A DNA stretch of 8,064 nucleotides, from positions 1 through 8,064 of the forward strand of contig JAKLFN010000093.1 in NCBI GenBank assembly GCA_022711195.1, written 5' to 3'. Position 1 is the first letter of the stretch, and every line of letters begins with the position of its first letter. Origin of the DNA: Bacteroidota bacterium. Its GTDB lineage: Bacteria; Bacteroidota; Bacteroidia; Bacteroidales; VadinHA17. This document shows, in pieces, positions 1 through 7,359 of the stretch. The notes below the pieces were generated by a model. It was not told where the DNA came from and made no database searches. It saw only the letters and a program-made list of their open reading frames with translations. The position numbers were made by a program, and so were the translations under genes.

Positions 1-1405
1 CAACACTTTCGTTTATCCCGATATTATAAGGTACGTACCCGTGCAGATTATAATAATCAGCTCCCAACCTCCCGACAGAAGAAACCGGCCCTACACCTCT
101 TGAGTTCTTTTTGACCGCCTCATAGAGTGTTTCAATATCATACCCCCTTATCCCTTTCAGGTATGAATCTGCAATTATCGAAGCAGAGTTGGAACCGATC
201 ATGCAGTCCCTGTGCCCAGGACTAGCCCATTCAGGCAGCCAGCCGCTCTCCTTATACGTGTTTACCAGTCCTTCCATGATCTTTGCATTCATCGACGGGT
301 ACATTACTGTGGTGAAGGGAAAGAGAGCCCTGAACGTGTCCCAGAAACCATTGTCAGTAAACATGTAGCCGGGCAGGACCTGGCCGTTATAAGGACTATA
401 ATGAACTACCTCTTCTTTTTCATTTATCTCATAAAACGACCTCGGGAACAAGATCATCCTGTAGAGACATGAATAAAAAGTTCTCAGCTGATCCTTATCT
501 CCACCCTCTGCCTTTACTTTTCCAAGCTCCAGGTTCCAGGTGTTCTTTGCTTCTTCCATGACTACCTCAAAGTCCTTGCCTCCTGTTTCACGCTGAAGAT
601 TTAGCTCAGCCTGCTCGGGACTGATAAATGATGAGGCCACACGAACATTGATCTTTTCTCCTTCGCTGGTATGGAATCCTACAACAGCGCCGGAATGATA
701 TCCTTTCTGTTCGAGTACGCCGGCGACAAGAGTATCGCCATGAAAAGTTCCGGAATAAGAAAAGTCTTTGTCAAAAACGGCGACAAAATAATTATGAAAA
801 TTCGATGGAACGCCTCCCCTGTTATTACGGCACCACCCTATTATTTTCCGTTCGGCAGGGATGATCTTTACCATCGAGCCACGGTTATAACCGTCGAGGA
901 TAATAAAAGATGAATCGCTGCGGGGGAAGGTGAACCTGAAGAGGGAACTTCTTTCGGTAGGAGTAACTTCAGCGGTGACATCATAGTCGGCCAGGTAAAC
1001 ACTGTAATAAAATGGTTTTGCCACCTCCGCCTTATGGGAGAACCAGGAGGCCCTTTCATCCTCGCGCACCTTTATTGATCCTGTTACTGCCATCAGCGAG
1101 AAAGCTGCATAATCGTTGATCCATGGACTGGGCTGGTGTGTCTGCTTGATACCCATTATCTTATTGTCGTCGTAGGCGTATGTCCATCCGTTTCCCATGG
1201 TCCGTGTCTGCGGCGTCCAGAAGTTCATTCCCCAGGGGAGGGCTATGGCAGGATATGTGTTGCCATGCGAAAGCCTGTATTCTGAATCAGTACCCATGAG
1301 TGGATTGACAAGTTCGGCAGGATCAAATTCAATCCTTTTCTCTGCAGTCTGATTACAACCACTAATAATCAATAAGATGGCCAATAAATATTTTGAATTT
1401 CTCAT
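1..1405 (-). CDS. GH92-family alpha-mannosidase-like lipoprotein (3' end beyond the window)
   Basis: Reading leftward from ATG at 1405-1403, the frame stays open to the window edge (468 codons), so the C-terminal part, probably 270 or more residues, is missing. The N-terminus is a lipoprotein signal: a short polar start, a hydrophobic stretch and LIISGC with the lipidated Cys at residue 17, which predicts anchoring in the envelope. Family hallmarks of glycoside hydrolase family 92 follow: VNPLMGT at about residues 33-39, then a beta-sandwich region ending in SFIS (259-262), FYSCLYR (310-316), DNGFWDTFR (351-359) and GWLPEW (388-393). GH92 enzymes are calcium-dependent exo-acting alpha-mannosidases, mostly alpha-1,2. 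The catalytic acid and base expected from characterised members lie in the missing part, so activity cannot be judged here. It starts 15 bases after the glycosyltransferase stop codon, in an AT-rich gap without a clear Shine-Dalgarno, and is probably co-transcribed with it. Linkage specificity is not predictable; the family call is firm. Confidence 0.93.
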   Translation of the reverse strand, partial: MRNSKYLLAILLIISGCNQTAEKRIEFDPAELVNPLMGTDSEYRLSHGNTYPAIALPWGMNFWTPQTRTMGNGWTYAYDDNKIMGIKQTHQPSPWINDYAAFSLMAVTGSIKVREDERASWFSHKAEVAKPFYYSVYLADYDVTAEVTPTERSSLFRFTFPRSDSSFIILDGYNRGSMVKIIPAERKIIGWCRNNRGGVPSNFHNYFVAVFDKDFSYSGTFHGDTLVAGVLEQKGYHSGAVVGFHTSEGEKINVRVASSFISPEQAELNLQRETGGKDFEVVMEEAKNTWNLELGKVKAEGGDKDQLRTFYSCLYRMILFPRSFYEINEKEEVVHYSPYNGQVLPGYMFTDNGFWDTFRALFPFTTVMYPSMNAKIMEGLVNTYKESGWLPEWASPGHRDCMIGSNSASIIADSYLKGIRGYDIETLYEAVKKNSRGVGPVSSVGRLGADYYNLHGYVPYNIGINESV

Positions 1406-1420
1406 TTCTAAATTTTCAAT

Positions 1421-2449
1421 TTATATCATATTCAATCTGGTCAGTCTTTCAAAAACCATCTCAGGTGTCAGCCAGTTAAGGCAGGCCAGGTCGCCTCGCC
1501 GGCAGGTACCTTTTCCATATACAGTGCATGGCCGGCAGGTAAGCTCCTCAACAGGTATCCTTACAGAACATTCATCGGGTTGCTGCCATGCCGGGAATCC
1601 GGAAAGAGGATCCGTCGCTCCCCAGATCGAGATTACCCTGGTGCCGGTGAGTGCTGCCATGTGCATATTCGACGAATCCATGGAGATCATAAAGTCAAGC
1701 TTTCCCATCAGGGCCAGCTCACCGGCCAGGCTCATTGCACCTGTGACAATAAATGAACCAGGCACCTGTGATGCCAGCCTGCTAAGCTTCTCTTTCTCAT
1801 CGGGGCCGCCAAAGAGCCAGGCTTTTGTATTGCGCCTTCCTGCGATAAGCTTTACCAGCCTGACAATCCGATCCTCGGGCCACGATTTTATGGAATGACG
1901 TGTGAATGGGGCAACACCGATGTTCAGTTCATCGTTTCTATACGGCAGATGCGAGACTTCTTCGAGCGCAGCGGCTGAAGGTATTATGCACGGAACATCT
2001 GCAGGCACTACGGGAAAGCCTGCAGCAGCAAAGACATCGACATACCTTTCGACTGAATGTTTCAGCGGCTTCCTATGACGGCCACGTATTACCTCCCTTT
2101 TATCTCTCCTGCCCTTGTCAATGACTCTGCATGGTACGGCGGCCAGGGCAAATAATATCCTGAGTATTTTTGTTCTCAGCACATCATGAAGGTCGATCAC
2201 CATATCTGCCCGGCTTTCCTTCCTGAGATCGCGGTAAAGCCTGAAAATACCTATGAAGCCTTTATGCCTGGTTCTATAATCGGGGAAGAAAAAATCAATA
2301 TTATTAATCGAGTAAAAATATTGCTCAAATGCCTTTTGTGTCACCAAAGTCAGCGTTACATCGGGGTATTGCGCCCTGAAGCCGCGGATAACCGGGGTAG
2401 TCAGCGCCACATCACCCATAGCTGAGGTTCTGATGACTAACAGATGCAT
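1421..2449 (-). CDS. Glycosyltransferase family 9 (ADP-heptose:LPS heptosyltransferase-like)
   Basis: A 342-residue protein of normal GT9 length with a GT-B fold pattern. The N-terminal domain opens with the glycine-containing loop and helix typical of heptosyltransferases (SAMGDVALTTPVIRGF, residues 9-24). The C-terminal nucleotide-sugar domain has APFTRHSIKSWP, WLFGGPDEKE and then SMDSSNMHMAALTGTRVISI followed by WGATDP (256-281), matching the SD-x-G-P-MH-A-A/GPTDP region of WaaF/WaaC enzymes. The tail carries four cysteines (C305, C308, C316, C323). The family transfers heptose or related sugars to lipid A core or other surface glycans at the cytoplasmic face of the inner membrane. The exact donor and acceptor cannot be read from sequence, so no waa symbol is given. 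The ATG is one base after the stop of the DUF6165-like gene, implying translational coupling, and the GH92 gene follows 15 bases downstream. Confidence 0.93.
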   Translation of the reverse strand: MHLLVIRTSAMGDVALTTPVIRGFRAQYPDVTLTLVTQKAFEQYFYSINNIDFFFPDYRTRHKGFIGIFRLYRDLRKESRADMVIDLHDVLRTKILRILFALAAVPCRVIDKGRRDKREVIRGRHRKPLKHSVERYVDVFAAAGFPVVPADVPCIIPSAAALEEVSHLPYRNDELNIGVAPFTRHSIKSWPEDRIVRLVKLIAGRRNTKAWLFGGPDEKEKLSRLASQVPGSFIVTGAMSLAGELALMGKLDFMISMDSSNMHMAALTGTRVISIWGATDPLSGFPAWQQPDECSVRIPVEELTCRPCTVYGKGTCRRGDLACLNWLTPEMVFERLTRLNMI

Positions 2450-2450
2450 C

Positions 2451-2822
2451 TTAGTATTTTTCGTACGATTTCTCCTCGATAAGTCCTGATGAGGTCTTTA
2501 TGTTTATCATCCTTTTTATTTCGGAACGTCTGTCGTTTTTAATATATACCGATCGTGCAGTCTCCGTAAAGTCTTTCCCGAAATCTTTATTTCTTTCCAG
2601 GTCGCGTATATGATCCTCAATGTCCCACAATTCGCAATTTACATCATACAGAGATTTATAAAGCGGATCGCTGGTGCTTAAGATCGAAGATGCTGCCTCG
2701 GTAAGTATATCAAATTCCCTCCGGAGGTTCTTCAGCTTGGCGTCATCCTTTATCCTTTCCAGCTTAATCTGGATGATTGTCAGTTTATCAATTATTTCAC
2801 CGTTCGATACTTCAATTTTCAT
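2451..2822 (-). CDS. DUF6165-like small conserved protein
   Basis: A 123-residue soluble protein with no signal peptide or membrane segment. It is rich in charged residues and helix formers. It starts MKIEVSNGEIIDKLTIIQIK, and has a middle region with LWDIEDHIRDLE and a later ARSVYIKNDRR block. From memory these match the DUF6165 family (the conserved IEVS-GEI-DKLTI start), whose members often sit beside sugar-transfer or glycan genes; a profile search would settle this. No catalytic motif is visible and the molecular role is unknown. Its stop codon lies one base before the GT9 ATG, so the two proteins are probably made together. I infer a helper or regulator of glycan assembly, but this rests on neighbourhood alone. 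A TAnnTTTG box lies about 20 bases upstream of the ATG, so this gene may begin its own transcription unit rather than depend on priA. Confidence 0.8.
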   Translation of the reverse strand: MKIEVSNGEIIDKLTIIQIKLERIKDDAKLKNLRREFDILTEAASSILSTSDPLYKSLYDVNCELWDIEDHIRDLERNKDFGKDFTETARSVYIKNDRRSEIKRMINIKTSSGLIEEKSYEKY

Positions 2823-2840
2823 AGAAGCTGTTTAAATATT

Positions 2841-2848
2841 CAAATTTA
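2841..2848 (-). promoter_or_regulatory. Candidate Bacteroidota -7 box for the DUF6165/GT9/GH92 unit
   Basis: The minus strand reads TAAATTTG here, a full match to the TAnnTTTG -7 element used by the Bacteroidota primary sigma factor. The ATG of the DUF6165-like gene lies about 18 bases beyond it, leaving a very short leader. I see no convincing TTG -33 element at the usual 19-21 base spacing, and the surroundings are AT-rich, so a chance match is possible. Confidence 0.33.
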
Positions 2849-2887
2849 GTAACTTTTTGCAGAAGGATATCTTTTTGTTCATCCCGT

Positions 2888-2919
2888 CGTACCTCCGCAC
2901 CATCGTACCATCGTACCAT
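2888..2919 (-). repeat. Degenerate 8-bp tandem repeat directly after the priA stop codon
   Basis: Read on the minus strand, four octamers follow each other without gaps: ATGGTACG, ATGGTACG, ATGGTGCG, GAGGTACG. A fifth, more decayed unit (ACGGGATG, down to 2880) may belong to it. The first copy touches the TAA of priA. The array is richer in G and C than the AT-rich DNA on its left. Two copies are identical and the others differ at one or two positions. It does not look like a terminator, since the units do not pair into a strong hairpin and no T-run follows. Function unknown. Confidence 0.8.
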
Positions 2920-5208
2920 TTAATAAGGATCAACATCAATCGCTATCCGCAATCCGCTTGCACCTTTTTCCTTTTCAAGCCTTTCAATTGCTAATCTGAT
3001 CATCCCCTTTGCCTTTCCCAGAGATCTCTCTTTATCAATTTTCACAAGGATCGTTTTGATGTACCAGAGTTGTATTCGTGAGATAACAGGAAATTCGGGT
3101 CCAAGGATACTTTTCCCGAAAATGCTTCTCAGGTCGTTTCCAAAAACGTCGGCAAAGTTGTTGAGAAGAGCCCTGTCGTGATGTTTCAGGTTTATCCTCA
3201 CCATCCTGCAGAACGGAGGATATGAAAATGTCATCCTTTCCCCGGCCTGGATCTTATACATTCCTTCATAATCGTGTCGCAGTACAAGTCTAATGACCCT
3301 GTGCGAAGGATCGGCAGTCTGGATAATTACCTTTCCCTGCTTTTTCCTCCTTCCTGCCCTGCCGCTGACCTGCTCCATCAGCTGGAAACTTCTTTCATGA
3401 GCCCTGAAGTCGGGGAAGTTCAGCATATTATCGGCGTTGAGTATCCCTACCACTGTAAGATTCTCGAAGTCAAGCCCTTTAGAGATCATCTGGGTACCTA
3501 TGAGGATATCCGTTCTTCCCTCTTCAAAAGCTTTAATTATCCTGCCGAAGGAGTTACGGCCTCTTGTAGAATCCTGGTCCAGCCGTTCCACCCTGGCTCC
3601 CGGGAATACTATCTTGATTTCATCCTCAATCTTTTCTGTTCCGAAACCCCTCGTAGCCAGTCCCGGAGAACCGCAACTCCCGCACCTGGAATCAACATGA
3701 GTGTTATAACCACAATAATGGCAGACAAGCCTGTTGATTCCCTTGTGATAAGTCAGGTTCACGGCGCACTGTGTACATACAGGTATCCATCCACATTCCG
3801 GACACTCCAGGTATGGCGAAAAGCCTCTCCTGTTCTGAAACAGTATTACCTGTTCATTTTTACTCAGGGCTGTGTCCATTGCATAAAGAAGCTCCGGTGT
3901 AAAATGGGATACCATCAGTTTCTTTCTGTATGCTTCCCTGGTGTTTCCGACAATGATCTCAGGCAGCCTGATAGATCCATATCGCTCTTTTAGCTCCACA
4001 AGACCGTATTTACCGCCAAGAGCATTATGATAGCTTTCAACCGAAGGCGATGCCGAGCCGAGGAGTGTTTTGGCACCATGATATCCTGCCAGTACGATGG
4101 CTGAGTCGCGTGCATGGTATCGCGGTGCCGGATCGTGCTGCTTATAGGAACTGTCGTGCTCTTCATCGACTAACACCAGGCCAAGGTTACTGAAGGGAAG
4201 GAATATTGAAGATCTCACTCCCAGTACCAGCCTGAAGCCCTTGTCCGGATCTTTATCTGCCACCTTCTTCCATATCTCAGCCTTTTCCTGGTCGCTGAAA
4301 CGCGAATGATAGACTCCTGTTACATCACCAAAATGCTTCTGAAGACGAACGATTATCTGCGAGGTAAGAGCGATCTCAGGAAGCATATAAAGAACCTGCT
4401 TTCCTTGTTTAAGCTGCTCACTGATCAGGTGAATATAGATTTCCGTCTTGCCGCTCGATGTTATCCCGTGAAGAAGTACAATATCTCTTTCAGCGAAATG
4501 TTCTTTTATCGAGGCGAAAGCACTCTTCTGGATATCACTTAGTTCCCTGGGTGGATACAGAAGGTCGTCGTACTGTTTCAGCCGGCCAACTTCCATCTGA
4601 AAAGATCTTATTATCCCTTTCTTTTCCAGCGAAGAAATTATTGCCGGCGTTGAACCAGACTCCTTCAGCAGCAGTGATTTCCTGACAGGTGTTAATTCTG
4701 ATCCCGCCGTGTATCCTGTCATATAAAGAAATGTATTGATAAGAGAGGTCTGGCCGGGAGCCTTTTTCATCATGTCAAGCAGGCTGTTAAGCTCATCGTC
4801 GGAATATTGTTTCGAAAGAATGATATAAGTCTCCTCCCGGGGTTTATATCTCTCAGGCATGGGCGATGAAGTCACACCTTCAGGCAGGAATACAGAGGGC
4901 AATGCAGCATTCATAACCTCTCCCTCGGTACACATGTAATAGTCTGAAAGCCACCTCCAGAACCTAAGCTGTTTCTCGTTTACAAGTGACTCATTATCTG
5001 TTACATCTATCAGAGGACGGATGTTTTTATATTCCGGTGTCTCATTATGGACCCTGCAGATAATCCCGGTATAAAGTTTCTTATTTCCAAGCTGAACAGT
5101 GGCCCTGGTTCCGGTTTTTGCCCGCGCTGCCAGTCTCTCCGGGATGCTGTAAGTGAAGCGACCTTTGATGGCAACAGGAATAATTATATCGGCAAAAAGG
5201 GCTTGCAT
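2920..5208 (-). CDS. priA: Primosomal protein N' (PriA), replication restart helicase
   Basis: A complete 762-residue PriA, close to the 732 residues of the E. coli protein. PriA binds forked DNA at stalled or collapsed replication forks, unwinds the lagging strand 3' to 5' and starts primosome assembly so that DnaB can be reloaded. Domains in order: N-terminal 3'-DNA-binding region (1-100) and winged-helix-like region; helicase lobe 1 with Walker A GITSSGKT (248-255) and the DEEH box (348-351); a zinc module with eight cysteines (469, 472, 478, 481, 496, 499, 509, 512) forming two four-cysteine sites; lobe 2 with GTQMISKGLDF (571-581) and motif VI QVSGRAGR (613-620); and a C-terminal domain ending in the typical VDPY. 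All key motifs are intact. The ATG gives the usual MQALFADIIIPV-like start. The 126 bases upstream, after the kinase stop, hold no clear Shine-Dalgarno, promoter or terminator, so co-transcription with the kinase is possible but unproven. Confidence 0.98.
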   Translation of the reverse strand: MQALFADIIIPVAIKGRFTYSIPERLAARAKTGTRATVQLGNKKLYTGIICRVHNETPEYKNIRPLIDVTDNESLVNEKQLRFWRWLSDYYMCTEGEVMNAALPSVFLPEGVTSSPMPERYKPREETYIILSKQYSDDELNSLLDMMKKAPGQTSLINTFLYMTGYTAGSELTPVRKSLLLKESGSTPAIISSLEKKGIIRSFQMEVGRLKQYDDLLYPPRELSDIQKSAFASIKEHFAERDIVLLHGITSSGKTEIYIHLISEQLKQGKQVLYMLPEIALTSQIIVRLQKHFGDVTGVYHSRFSDQEKAEIWKKVADKDPDKGFRLVLGVRSSIFLPFSNLGLVLVDEEHDSSYKQHDPAPRYHARDSAIVLAGYHGAKTLLGSASPSVESYHNALGGKYGLVELKERYGSIRLPEIIVGNTREAYRKKLMVSHFTPELLYAMDTALSKNEQVILFQNRRGFSPYLECPECGWIPVCTQCAVNLTYHKGINRLVCHYCGYNTHVDSRCGSCGSPGLATRGFGTEKIEDEIKIVFPGARVERLDQDSTRGRNSFGRIIKAFEEGRTDILIGTQMISKGLDFENLTVVGILNADNMLNFPDFRAHERSFQLMEQVSGRAGRRKKQGKVIIQTADPSHRVIRLVLRHDYEGMYKIQAGERMTFSYPPFCRMVRINLKHHDRALLNNFADVFGNDLRSIFGKSILGPEFPVISRIQLWYIKTILVKIDKERSLGKAKGMIRLAIERLEKEKGASGLRIAIDVDPY

Positions 5209-5334
5209 CGTGTGGAAGTGAAATGCAATGTAATAAGAATTTTCAACTCATTAACACTTCGCCAATAATGCATCGTGACGAACAAAATTTCGTGTAAAAT
5301 GTAATGTAAGGGTGAACCGGAAATGATGAAAATA

Positions 5335-7218
5335 TCAGTTCGATTTTACAAACGATCTCATCACAGCAAGAAGATGTTCCTGGCGTATCGGCTTTATCAG
5401 GCAGGCATCGCAGCCGGCTTCCAGGATTATATCCTTATCGTCCTCGAAGATAAATGCTGTCTGGGCAATAATGGGAATATCTTTCCTTCTCTTCCTGATC
5501 TCTTTTGTTGCTTCAATGCCGTTCATTTCGGGCATCTGCATATCGAGTATTATCACGTCGAGATCGTTGTTGCTTGTAACAGCTTCAACGGCTTCAATTC
5601 CTGAACGGGCCATCAGCACCGTTATCCCTGTATCGAGCAGTATCCTGTTAAGGTAGATCAGGATATCTTTGTTATCGTCAACAAGAAGACATTTTTTTCC
5701 TGTCCAGTTAATCGGCGCTGCGATCTGGTCGGCAATCATTGACCGGATACGGCTTCTTGTGCTTCCTGCCGGACGGTAAGGAATTGAGAATGTGAATATT
5801 GACCCTACGCCTTTTTCCGATTCCACATCTATCCTTCCACCCATCCTTTCCACGACCTCTTTTGCAAGTGTGAGGCCAATTCCCAGTCCTTCGAAAGGCC
5901 GGTGGTGCCCGTCGATTTCCTGCCGGAATTGTTCGAAGATACGCGACAGGTTTTCCTTGTTTATACCTATACCGGTGTCTTTTATCTTGAAGAAAAGCTC
6001 ATCATTCTCCCTGTAATAGGAAATATCCACAGCGCCGTCGAGGGTGAATTTAACTGCATTATCCATAAGGTGGCAGAGTACCCTTTTAAGCCATATTTTG
6101 TCAGTGAAAATAAGGTCGCTGTTTTCACCAAGGCCATTCTTCACGTCGAGCATAATCGATTTCTCATTCCTCCTGATCTGCTGACGTGCTTCATTTACGA
6201 CCTCGTGTACGATATCATGGATAGATGATTCTTCATAATTAATCTCTATCTGGGAACTTTCGAGCCTCGAAAGGTCAATAATATCGCCAATTATCTGAAG
6301 CAGTTTCTCGCTGTTATGGTTGATATGTTCTATATACTCTTCCTTTGCTTCACTCGTGAGGTCTTCAGAAAGAAGCAGATTTGAAAAACCTACAACACTG
6401 TTCAATGGGGTTCTGATCTCGTGCGATATGTTTGCCAGGAAACTGCTCTTGAGCCTGTTGCTCGTTTCTGCTTCAATATTCGCCTTGACAAGGTCTTCAT
6501 ACACTTCCTTCATTTTGGTAATGTCGCGTGATATTGTCAGTGCGCCCATAATCCCCCCGAACTCGTCCCTGATGGTGACTGAACGGCTCAGCATATTTAC
6601 ATAATATCCACCCCTGTGACGCAGCCTTAGTTCACATTCATGAAATCCGTTATGCTTCAGAGCCTCTAATCGTTTCTGAGGATAATCGTAGTCGTCGGGA
6701 TGAAGGAACTGATCAGGATTTTCATTGTGATAAGACTCCCTGTCGTATCCTATTATGGAGTAGAATGCTGAGTTGGAAAATTTAAGGTTCCAGTCCTTAT
6801 CGTAATATGATATCCCGTCATTGGCTGATTGAAGGAGAATCTTAAAAAACTTGTCTGATTCGTAGTGTTCCCTGGCGATGATCTCCTTCTGTTGGGTAAG
6901 CTCAACGTTAGTCCTCTGAAGATTTCCGTTAACAACTTCCAGCTCCCTGTTTTTCTCAGATAGTGCTCTGTTTACTCTTCTCAGCTTCAATGAAAAATAT
7001 ATTATTACCGAGCAGACTATTACCAGGGAACCAAGTATTGTCAGTAGAAAATGAAGGTATCCTATAGGCAATACATAGGTCGCTGACGAAGGTGTCAAGA
7101 TATGAATAGCTGATCCAGCAGCGACATGGCTGATTCCCAGTAATAGTGCTGACTGAAATAATACCTGCATAATCTTTCCCCGTTTCACGGATCCCAAGCC
7201 CCTCAATCCACCCCGCAT
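5335..7218 (-). CDS. Membrane-anchored PAS hybrid histidine kinase with C-terminal receiver
   Basis: A 627-residue hybrid sensor kinase. Two hydrophobic segments (about 18-40 and 53-76) are joined by a short uncharged loop and followed by KLRR, so there is essentially no periplasmic sensor domain. A probable coiled coil (80-118) leads into a PAS domain (about 124-236) ending in the usual RDITKMKE. The HisKA H-box is FLANISHEIRTP with phosphorylated His266. The ATPase domain has the N-box around N387, G1 DTGIGI (414-419), an F-box IFEQF and G2 GLGIGL (444-449). The receiver has D514/D515, phospho-acceptor D559, T587 and K609, all intact. It has no DNA-binding output domain, so phosphate probably passes on to a separate regulator, none of which is visible nearby. 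The start is uncertain: besides ATG 7218 (AT-rich leader), GTG 7188 gives a positively charged start before the first membrane segment, and ATG 7170 has GGGGAAAG three bases upstream. The signal sensed is unknown. Confidence 0.95.
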   Translation of the reverse strand: MRGGLRGLGSVKRGKIMQVLFQSALLLGISHVAAGSAIHILTPSSATYVLPIGYLHFLLTILGSLVIVCSVIIYFSLKLRRVNRALSEKNRELEVVNGNLQRTNVELTQQKEIIAREHYESDKFFKILLQSANDGISYYDKDWNLKFSNSAFYSIIGYDRESYHNENPDQFLHPDDYDYPQKRLEALKHNGFHECELRLRHRGGYYVNMLSRSVTIRDEFGGIMGALTISRDITKMKEVYEDLVKANIEAETSNRLKSSFLANISHEIRTPLNSVVGFSNLLLSEDLTSEAKEEYIEHINHNSEKLLQIIGDIIDLSRLESSQIEINYEESSIHDIVHEVVNEARQQIRRNEKSIMLDVKNGLGENSDLIFTDKIWLKRVLCHLMDNAVKFTLDGAVDISYYRENDELFFKIKDTGIGINKENLSRIFEQFRQEIDGHHRPFEGLGIGLTLAKEVVERMGGRIDVESEKGVGSIFTFSIPYRPAGSTRSRIRSMIADQIAAPINWTGKKCLLVDDNKDILIYLNRILLDTGITVLMARSGIEAVEAVTSNNDLDVIILDMQMPEMNGIEATKEIRKRRKDIPIIAQTAFIFEDDKDIILEAGCDACLIKPIRQEHLLAVMRSFVKSN

Positions 7219-7359
7219 ATATCAATGAAAACTAATTAATTACCCAGTAAATATATAAAATGAAGGCGCAAATATATGTATAAGGGAAATGATTAAATCT
7301 GACATAAATCACAAAAATTGTTAAATTGCAGGCGGTTAACTGTTCAAAGTTCAGCGGAG
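7219..7359. promoter_or_regulatory. Divergent intergenic region between the kinase and the iron-sulfur gene
   Basis: This AT-rich stretch separates two genes read in opposite directions and must hold the promoter for at least the plus-strand gene. It contains a full TAnnTTTG match for the kinase (7269-7276, listed separately). It also has a one-mismatch match for the iron-sulfur gene, TAAATCTG at 7294-7301 on the plus strand, and a perfect 10-bp palindrome TAATTAATTA at 7233-7242 between the kinase box and its start. No riboswitch-like or terminator-like structure is evident. Confidence 0.45.
7269..7276 (-). promoter_or_regulatory. Candidate Bacteroidota -7 box for the hybrid kinase
   Basis: The minus strand reads TATATTTG, a full TAnnTTTG match, about 50 bases before ATG 7218. 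A TTTA lies 18 bases upstream of it, only a weak stand-in for the TTTG -33 element. In DNA this rich in A and T the match could be chance. If correct, the transcript leader would be about 45 bases for the 7218 start and about 90 bases for the 7170 start. Confidence 0.33.

Noticed and set aside
212..913. Plus-strand open frames of 80-86 codons
   Set aside because: Both are antisense to the GH92 gene, which keeps one continuous frame with family motifs on the minus strand.
1377..1898. 173-codon plus-strand open frame
   Set aside because: It is antisense to the GT9 gene, with no family motifs and Ser/Pro-rich composition typical of a mirrored frame.
2880..2919. CRISPR-like or attachment-site reading of the octamer array
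   Set aside because: Units are too short, have no spacers, and no cas, integrase or transposase gene is present.
3274..3993. 239-codon plus-strand open frame
   Set aside because: It lies entirely antisense to the helicase core and zinc module of priA, whose motifs are intact; the product resembles no family.
5204..5277. Nine-base direct repeat CACGATGCA, one copy over the priA start codon and one about 65 bases upstream
   Set aside because: The upstream ATG is out of frame with priA and a nine-base match at this distance is weak evidence; treated as chance.
5278..5293. ACGAA/TTCGT inverted repeat between the kinase and priA
   Set aside because: Only five pairs, AT-rich loop, no following T-run; too weak for a terminator.
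5902..6228. 108-codon plus-strand open frame
   Set aside because: Antisense to the kinase ATPase domain; a shadow of a well-supported gene.
6956..7225. 89-codon minus-strand frame beginning just upstream of the kinase ATG
   Set aside because: It overlaps the kinase N-terminus in another frame and lacks any recognisable domain, while the kinase frame carries plausible membrane segments.
7318..7359. TTG upstream start for the iron-sulfur protein
   Set aside because: It adds 14 residues not expected for the family and overlaps the AT-rich promoter region; ATG 7360 is preferred, though not proven.
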